Positions 60,401 through 64,000 of a DNA stretch of 64,000 nt are shown one piece after another. The DNA is taken from assembly GCF_001612845.1 (NCBI RefSeq), contig NZ_BDBF01000018.1, positions 62,001 to 126,000 on the forward strand, written 5' to 3'. The number at the start of each line of letters is the position of its first letter. The stretch's first letter is position 1. The position numbers and the translations under genes were made by a program. The notes beneath the pieces were generated by a model, which saw only the letters and a list, made by a program, of their open reading frames with translations, did no database searches and was not told where the DNA came from. This stretch comes from Nocardia elegans NBRC 108235. Lineage in GTDB: Bacteria > Actinomycetota > Actinomycetes > Mycobacteriales > Mycobacteriaceae.

Positions 60401-60617
60401 GGATCTGGCGTCACGGGCCGGACAGGACGAACAGGCGGTCCGGTTGCTGGCGGCCAGTGCCGCGGTTCGCGGACTGGTCGACCGATCCCAGCCGGATGTG
60501 GAGCGGATAGAGCAGACAGCACGACGCCGCCTCGGTGACCAGCGGTTCACCGAGGCGACGGCGGAAGGGGCACAAGCGAATTGGCAGGAATTGGCGGCGG
60601 CTACGCTCGCTTGTTGA
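57432..60617 (+). CDS. AfsR/SARP-type regulator with BTAD, ATPase and TPR-like domains
   Basis: The 1061-residue protein has an N-terminal winged helix (about 1-95; MLGTLDIRADDGEVIEVPGARLRALLIALAL), a BTAD domain (about 96-245; ALLVYQRAREALADTLGVDPAPELSDLHVALL), and an STAND ATPase with Walker A GPGGSGKT at 287-294 and Walker B LLILDNCEHV around 366. TPR-like repeats follow to the end. This is the AfsR/large-SARP architecture, where ATP binding and the C-terminal sensor control DNA binding at heptamer repeats. Matching arrays stand beside it and at 62333. Start: the ATG at 57432, though the ribosome site is weak. Its end overlaps the convergent permease gene by 17 bp. Confidence 0.92.
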   Translation: MIRVRIGMLGTLDIRADDGEVIEVPGARLRALLIALALEPGRAVPKATLVDWIWGEQPPADAANALQALVSRLRRVLPDGSLDGQAGGYRLAVDPNAVDALRFERLLDQARGGDVVRQTHLLREALALWRGAPMQDIDVRDSAAVEAVVTRFEGLQLAALEDLYEAEIRLGRGPELVAELTELVARHPVRERLVAALMRALAAAGRGAEALLVYQRAREALADTLGVDPAPELSDLHVALLRGEAGPRDSERKTNLRAELTSYVGTYTDVAAVRELIANHRLTTLTGPGGSGKTRLALETARTLLDDLPDGAWLVELASVGAGGDVAQSALAAFGLRDALLGGTPDAEPVDRLVAAIRDRETLLILDNCEHVIDAAAAFAHRVLGECRGLRILATSREPLGITGEALWQVAPLALPAEDAEPAEIESSPAVQLLRDRAGAVRADLEMTNPATLSTIARVCRALDGIPLAIELAAARLRTMSLDQLADRLDDRFRLLTGGSRTAIPQHRTLRAVVDWSWELLTDAERTVLRRLAVFAGGASLEAAEQICADISDEPGEVEPWEVLDLLTALTEKSLLLNTADSEPRYRMLETIRQYAYDRLVAAGESERVRRQHLSYFTTLADTAEPHLRRAEQLEWLARLEAEHDNIAAALRGALADDDAAGALRLAAAAGWYWWLGGHKAEGMELITAAARIGGHEGAAAETGDDEFRARVYGLIVHFMSSGPNDEHQVAEWVHKAYHLGRNSESDYPLLAFIGALQRMLRGGDEFLTAFEPLLTHDDPWVRALSRLQVGKARIALGFPGREADEHLETALAEFRALGERWGMSFALTELANRIAMRGEFVTACAHLDEAIAVVTEVGAIEDVFLIRARQAQLYWLLGDAEASADAMTEAQRYADRSAWPNALAEFAFTKAELARWQGDTEQARRQIEIATSMQGGDTDQSYVDALTNYQLGCLTTDVDAARPLHAAALRAATGAGYAPLTALILVGIADLASRAGQDEQAVRLLAASAAVRGLVDRSQPDVERIEQTARRRLGDQRFTEATAEGAQANWQELAAATLAC

Positions 60618-61368
60618 ACGTGGCACGCGACCAGAAGAATCCGACCACGGCGAATCCGGCGCACCAGGCGAGCGCGGCGGCGGTGTAGCCGCCGGACGGG
60701 TGTCCTTCGAGAAATCCGCGCAGTGATTCGATGATCGGCGTGAACGGCTGGTACTGCGCGAACTGCCGGATGCCCTGGCCCATCTTGTCGGCCGGCACGA
60801 TCGCGCTGCTCACGAAGGGCAGCATGATCAGCGGCACCACGCTCATACCGGCGGATTCCGGTGTCTTCGCGGCCATTCCCAGCGCGACGGTGAGCCACGA
60901 CGCCGCGAACGAGGTCGCGACCATGATGCCGATGGCGGCCAGCCAGTCCGTCGCACTGGCCGGCGGGCGGAAGCCGAGCGCGAAGGCCACACCGATGACG
61001 GCCGCGATGGCCACCAGGTTGGTCAGCATGGTCGCCGCCACGTGACCGATCAGGATGGCGCTGCGGGACACGTCCATGACCTTGAACCGGTTGATGATGC
61101 CCTTCGCCATGTCGGAGCTCACCGATACCGCGGTGCCGGACAGGCCGTAGCTGATGGCCAGCAGGATCAAACCCGGTGTGGCGTAATCGATGTAGTGGCC
61201 ACCGACATCGAAGGCGTTGCCGAAGACGTAGACGAAGATCAGCATCATCACGACCGGCATCAGTGCCGCGTTGAAGATGGTGACGGGAGTGCGGGCGATG
61301 TGGGTGAAGTTGCGGCCCAACATCATCGACGCATCGGACAGGGGCGCGGGCAGGGTGATCGTACTCAT
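60601..61368 (-). CDS. ABC-2 type exporter permease (DrrB-like)
   Basis: The 255-residue permease has six membrane helices and the ABC-2 signature region: MLGRNFTHIARTPVTIFNAALMPVVMMLIFVYVFGNAF, INRFKVMDVSRSAILIGHVAA and SVVPLIMLPFVSSAIVPADKM. It is the transport partner of the upstream ATPase; DrrAB-type systems export drugs or complex lipids. Its ATG overlaps the ATPase stop as ATGA (61365-61368). The longer open frame (from 61785) is out of frame with the ATPase gene and rejected. Confidence 0.9.
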   Translation of the reverse strand: MSTITLPAPLSDASMMLGRNFTHIARTPVTIFNAALMPVVMMLIFVYVFGNAFDVGGHYIDYATPGLILLAISYGLSGTAVSVSSDMAKGIINRFKVMDVSRSAILIGHVAATMLTNLVAIAAVIGVAFALGFRPPASATDWLAAIGIMVATSFAASWLTVALGMAAKTPESAGMSVVPLIMLPFVSSAIVPADKMGQGIRQFAQYQPFTPIIESLRGFLEGHPSGGYTAAALAWCAGFAVVGFFWSRATFNKRA

Positions 61369-62309
61369 CGCGGTGAAACCTCCGTGGTCGCGTGACCGGT
61401 CAGGGAAAGGAAGACGTCGTCGAGATCGGGGGTGTGGACGGTGACCTCCTCGGCCTCGACCGAGGATTCGGCGAGTCGATCCAGCAGGTGGCGCAGCGAT
61501 TTCGTGCCGCCGTTGCCGGGCACGCGTAAGGTCAGCGCGCTGTCGTCGCGGGTGGCGCCGGGCAGGCTGTGCGCCGCCGCGTCCAGTTCCTCGGGTTGTG
61601 CGAACCGGAGCTGGATGTGGCTGCCGGGCACCAGGCGCTTGAGGTCGTCGGGGGTGCCTTCGGCGACGAGGCGGCCCTGGTCGAGTACCGCGATCCGGTC
61701 GGCCAGCTGATCGGCTTCCTCCAGATACTGGGTGGTGAGGAAGATCGTCACACCCTCGGATGTCAACTCTCGCACGATGTCCCACATGGTGCGCCGGCTG
61801 CGCGGATCCAGGCCGGTCGTCGGCTCGTCGAGGAAGACGATCTGCGGTTTGGTGACCAGCGTCATCGCCAGATCCAGCTTCCGGCGCATACCGCCGGAGT
61901 AGGTCGCCGCCCGCTTACCCGCGGACTCCACCAGATCGAACCGCTCCAGCAGTTCGGCAACCACCCGCTTGCCGGCATCCCCGCGCAGGCGATGCAGCCC
62001 CGCCATCAGCCGCAGGTTCTCCTCTCCCGTCAGCAGATCGTCCACCGCCGCGAACTGCCCGGTCACCCCGATCGCCGCCCGGACGGCCTTGCCCTCGGTG
62101 GCCAGGTCGTGTCCCGCGATCCGAGCCGTTCCCCCGTCGGCCTTCGCCAACGTGGTCAACACGTTCACGGTCGTCGTCTTCCCGGACCCGTTGGGGCCGA
62201 GCAGCGAGAAGATCGTCCCGGCCTCGATGGTCAGGTCGATCCCGTCGAGGATCGTCTTGTCCCCGTACGCCTTCCGCAACCCGGAGGCGGCAATTGCTGT
62301 GCTGTTCAT
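61365..62309 (-). CDS. ABC exporter ATPase (DrrA-like, daunorubicin-resistance type)
   Basis: The 314-residue ATPase has Walker A GPNGSGKT at 38-45, signature YSGGMRRKLDLAMTL, Walker B IVFLDEPTTGLDPRSRR and the DrrA-type C-terminal domain (VTVHTPDLDDVFLSLTGH). It pairs with the DrrB-like permease. The ATG at 62309 has no ribosome site. The -10-like ACAGTTGT ends only a few bases before it, so the mRNA may be leaderless. The four-copy SARP-type array at 62333-62373 lies directly upstream, which ties its expression to the AfsR-like regulator. Confidence 0.93.
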   Translation of the reverse strand: MNSTAIAASGLRKAYGDKTILDGIDLTIEAGTIFSLLGPNGSGKTTTVNVLTTLAKADGGTARIAGHDLATEGKAVRAAIGVTGQFAAVDDLLTGEENLRLMAGLHRLRGDAGKRVVAELLERFDLVESAGKRAATYSGGMRRKLDLAMTLVTKPQIVFLDEPTTGLDPRSRRTMWDIVRELTSEGVTIFLTTQYLEEADQLADRIAVLDQGRLVAEGTPDDLKRLVPGSHIQLRFAQPEELDAAAHSLPGATRDDSALTLRVPGNGGTKSLRHLLDRLAESSVEAEEVTVHTPDLDDVFLSLTGHATTEVSPR

Positions 62310-62332
62310 GGGGACAACTGTGCGGTGGCCGG

Positions 62333-62373
62333 CTGATATGCCCCTGACGTCGGCCTGACACGATCGCTGATAT
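62333..62373 (-). promoter_or_regulatory. SARP-type heptamer array, copy 2 (DrrAB promoter)
   Basis: CTGATAT at 62333, CTGACGT at 62344, CTGACAC at 62355 and CTGATAT at 62367 repeat the 11, 11 and 12 bp steps of the array at 57293. GCTGGTCAC at 62383 also matches, at the same distance. The array begins 24 bp upstream of the ATPase start. Confidence 0.74.
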
Positions 62374-62395
62374 GGAGTTTGCGCTGGTCACCGCA

Positions 62396-63320
62396 TCACA
62401 TCGTGAGGACCATGCGGTAGCGGGCGCGGCCCTGCTCCATATCGGCGTAGGCCTGCGCCGCCTGTTCGAGCGGTAGTTCCTGAATGCGCGCGCGGACGCC
62501 CGATTGCACCGCGAACTCCATCGTTTCCTCGACATTGCGCGCGGTGCCGGACGGATGGCCGATGACCCGCAGGCCGGGGACGATCAGCTGCATCGGGCTG
62601 ATAGGCAGGGGATCGGCCGTGACGCCGATGGTGATCAGCTCACCGCGCGGCTGCAGCCCGCCGACCGTATCGGCCATGGCGGCGGAATTGCCCGCCGTCG
62701 CGAGGACGACCGCCGCGCCCCCGAGTTCCCGCAATGCCTCGCCGACCTCGACCGCGGTCGAGTCGATGTAGTGGTGGGCGCCCAGCGCGCGGGCGTCCTC
62801 GGCCTTGCCCGCACCGCGCGCTATCGCGATCGTTTCGAAGCCCATCGCACGCGCGAATTGAACGCCCAGGTGCCCGAGTCCGCCGATGCCGAGGATCGCG
62901 ACCCGGTCGCCGGGCCGTGCCCTGCTCTCACGCAGGGCGTGGAAGGTGGTGGACGCCGGCACACCCCATCGGCGCGGCCTCGCTGAACGACAGCTCGTCG
63001 GGGATGCGGGCCAGCGCGTTGGCCGGGACCGTCACCGACTCGGCGTATCCGCCGGGGTAGTGCCAACTGGGAACCCGCAGATTCACGCAATGAATGAAAT
63101 CTCCCTGCCGGCAGGGAATGCACTCGCCGCAGTGCCCGCCGAACCAGCCCACCGCGACCCGGTCGCCGAGCGCGTAGTTGTCCACGCCGTCGCCGAGTTC
63201 GGCGATGATGCCCTCCGGTCTGCGGACGTAGCAGAGCCGGAAGATGTGCTCGTCGTGCTCCACCGAGGGTTCGGCGACGGGAAGAACGGCCGGTGTGGAG
63301 GCAGGCAGGGAAACCCCCAT
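62396..63320 (-). pseudogene. Zinc-dependent alcohol dehydrogenase, frameshifted and N-terminally degenerate
   Basis: The first frame (63320 to 62928) has GGHCGECIPCRQGDFIHC, the structural-zinc cysteines, and ends ...EAAPMGCAGVHHLPRPA. The second frame (62962 to 62396) continues TTFHALRESRARPGDRVAILGIGGLGHLGVQFARAMG. One extra G near 62951 (GGTGGTGGAC instead of GGTGGTGAC) breaks the family motif MCAGVTTFHAL; removing it joins the frames. The N-terminus also lacks the catalytic-zinc GHE and the first Cys motif, where CYVRRPEGIIAELGDGV stands instead. The damage is probably genuine decay, but the single insertion could be a sequencing error. Confidence 0.75.
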
Positions 63321-63735
63321 TTCTTAGGTTTTACTGTGAACAGAATCAGTCTCCGGAAAATTAGGCTACCCGGGTTTCGCAGTCGATTGATCGGGTAGAG
63401 AATCCCGGCGGCGAGAGATTGGAACCAGCACGCCCGGCGAGGGTTCCGTGTACCGAATTACACGCCCCAAATTTTCTCAAACCCCTCCCCAACTGCGATT
63501 ATGAGGCGACAACACGCTGCCGAGATTTCATCACGCATCGTCACCGAGAGCAAGAATTCAAATTCTGGGCATACGACCAAATTATACGAGTAGCCGACTC
63601 GAAGGCCGCCGGATGTGATCCGAACCATTTTTACGAAACGCTGCTAACAGGACGCGAAGCCGGGTCGATAAACGCCATACAACTGAAAATCGTATCGGAA
63701 AGAAATGATGTACCGACAACGACAGGAGAAGTCCG
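63321..63735. other. AT-richer intergenic region upstream of a short peptide gene
   Basis: From about 63460 to 63735 the base composition drops to near 50% G+C, clearly lower than the neighbouring genes, with runs such as AAATTTTC and AAATTATACG. Open frames here are short and unlike known proteins. It may be a promoter region or a piece of acquired DNA. I see no repeat or RNA gene in it. Confidence 0.45.
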
Positions 63736-63831
63736 ATGGACCTGTCCACCGCATTCAACCTCTTTCTCAGCGCGCTCGGCATCAACCTCGGTGCGGGCGG
63801 CCAACTCGGCGCCGGCACCGGGTCGTCCTGA
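63736..63831 (+). CDS. Short peptide, 31 aa, hydrophobic helix plus glycine-rich tail
   Basis: The ATG at 63736 has GGAGAA at a good distance and opens a 31-residue frame: MDLSTAFNLFLSALGINL, an amphipathic or hydrophobic helix, then a glycine-rich tail ending GTGSS. A stem-loop terminator follows 15 bp after the stop. I know no function. A ribosome site, normal GC3-rich codons and the terminator support translation. Options include a small membrane peptide or a precursor peptide; no modifying enzyme is seen in the window. Confidence 0.5.
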   Translation: MDLSTAFNLFLSALGINLGAGGQLGAGTGSS

Positions 63832-63845
63832 GCGCCCTTGATCGA

Positions 63846-63887
63846 GCCGGGCCGGGCAGGGAGCCACTCGCCCCCGCCCGGCCCGGC
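63846..63887 (+). terminator. GC-rich stem-loop after the short peptide gene
   Basis: GCCGGGCCGGGC (63846-63857) pairs exactly with GCCCGGCCCGGC (63876-63887) around an 18-base loop. It lies 15 bp after the stop codon of the 31-residue frame. It may also serve the minus-strand gene that ends at 63928. Confidence 0.75.
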
Positions 63888-63927
63888 CTGTGGCCGAAAC
63901 GGTACGGGTCGTCGCGTGCAGCGACCT

Positions 63928-64000
63928 CTATCCACCTGCCGCGCGGGTGAATCGGCCCGCGAGTGCCCGTAGGTGTTCTGTCAGTTCCGCCGGCGACTCG
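63928..64000 (-). CDS. C-terminal end of a gene continuing beyond the window
   Basis: On the minus strand the last 73 bases read ESPAELTEHLRALAGRFTRAAGG followed by TAG at 63928-63930. The amphipathic, Ala/Arg/Leu-rich ending is plausible coding sequence with high GC3. The protein family cannot be told from 23 residues. Confidence 0.4.
   Translation of the reverse strand, partial: ESPAELTEHLRALAGRFTRAAGG

Noticed and set aside
62940..62960. Programmed frameshifting in the alcohol dehydrogenase
   Set aside because: There is no slippery heptamer, and the N-terminal catalytic-zinc motifs are also lost, so decay or a sequencing error is more likely.
63419..63841. A 140-residue plus-strand frame across the AT-richer pocket
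   Set aside because: Its codon pattern changes midway, there is no ribosome site at its start, and it overlaps the better supported 31-residue frame in another phase.

Overview
The window is high-GC (roughly two-thirds G+C) actinobacterial DNA, most likely from the genus Nocardia or a close relative. Evidence: mycothiol synthesis (mshB), coenzyme F420 synthesis (fbiC), PIM/LAM assembly genes (lpqW, pimE), a mycofactocin-type dehydrogenase, DUF3558, DUF397/XRE and conservon genes, and gene order that follows the Mycobacterium tuberculosis stretch Rv1206 to Rv1157c as I remember it, in reverse. No RNA genes, CRISPR array or complete insertion sequence were recognised.

Layout. 0-6 kb: core genes (fadD6 end, two LOG-family proteins, dapE, dapD, an F420/flavin split-barrel protein, fadD36). 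6-14.7 kb: an accessory block bounded by two direct-repeat MpaB/DUF2236 paralogues. It holds vapBC, an ESX-type substrate cassette (EspG chaperone, PPE-like, PE-like and DUF3558 lipoprotein), an XRE/DUF397 pair and a TetR regulator. 14.7-24.4 kb: proline catabolism (proline dehydrogenase and P5C dehydrogenase), the aminotransferase dapC with ferredoxin fdxC, fbiC, and two PH-domain membrane proteins. 24.5-30 kb: a GMC oxidoreductase facing a conservon (NIT-sensor kinase, roadblock, DUF742) with no GTPase gene. 30-38.7 kb: core cell-envelope and redox genes (mshB, lpqW, typA, pterin dehydratase, pimE, an exported Ala/Pro-rich protein).

38.8-50 kb is accessory: a serine-repeat protein, a Tat-exported DUF1906 protein, a CHAP-domain protein, a four-gene glycine-betaine/choline-type ABC transporter, a GNAT acetyltransferase, a HAD-like protein and an HpnE-like flavoprotein. 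50-55 kb: two SDRs, small membrane proteins and a third DUF2236 protein behind a double operator. 55-64 kb: a DUF4097/P450 pair, an AfsR/SARP-type regulator and a DrrAB-type ABC exporter, then a frameshifted alcohol dehydrogenase and a 31-residue peptide gene.

The strongest new-looking signal is regulatory. The promoters of the DUF4097-P450 pair and of the DrrAB exporter, about 5 kb apart, carry the same four-copy heptamer array (11, 11 and 12 bp steps) typical of SARP binding, with the AfsR-like gene beside it. Also notable are a matched pair of 29-bp operators in front of the two MpaB paralogues, the EspG/PE/PPE-like cassette, and an exported-looking protein built of nine-residue serine repeats.
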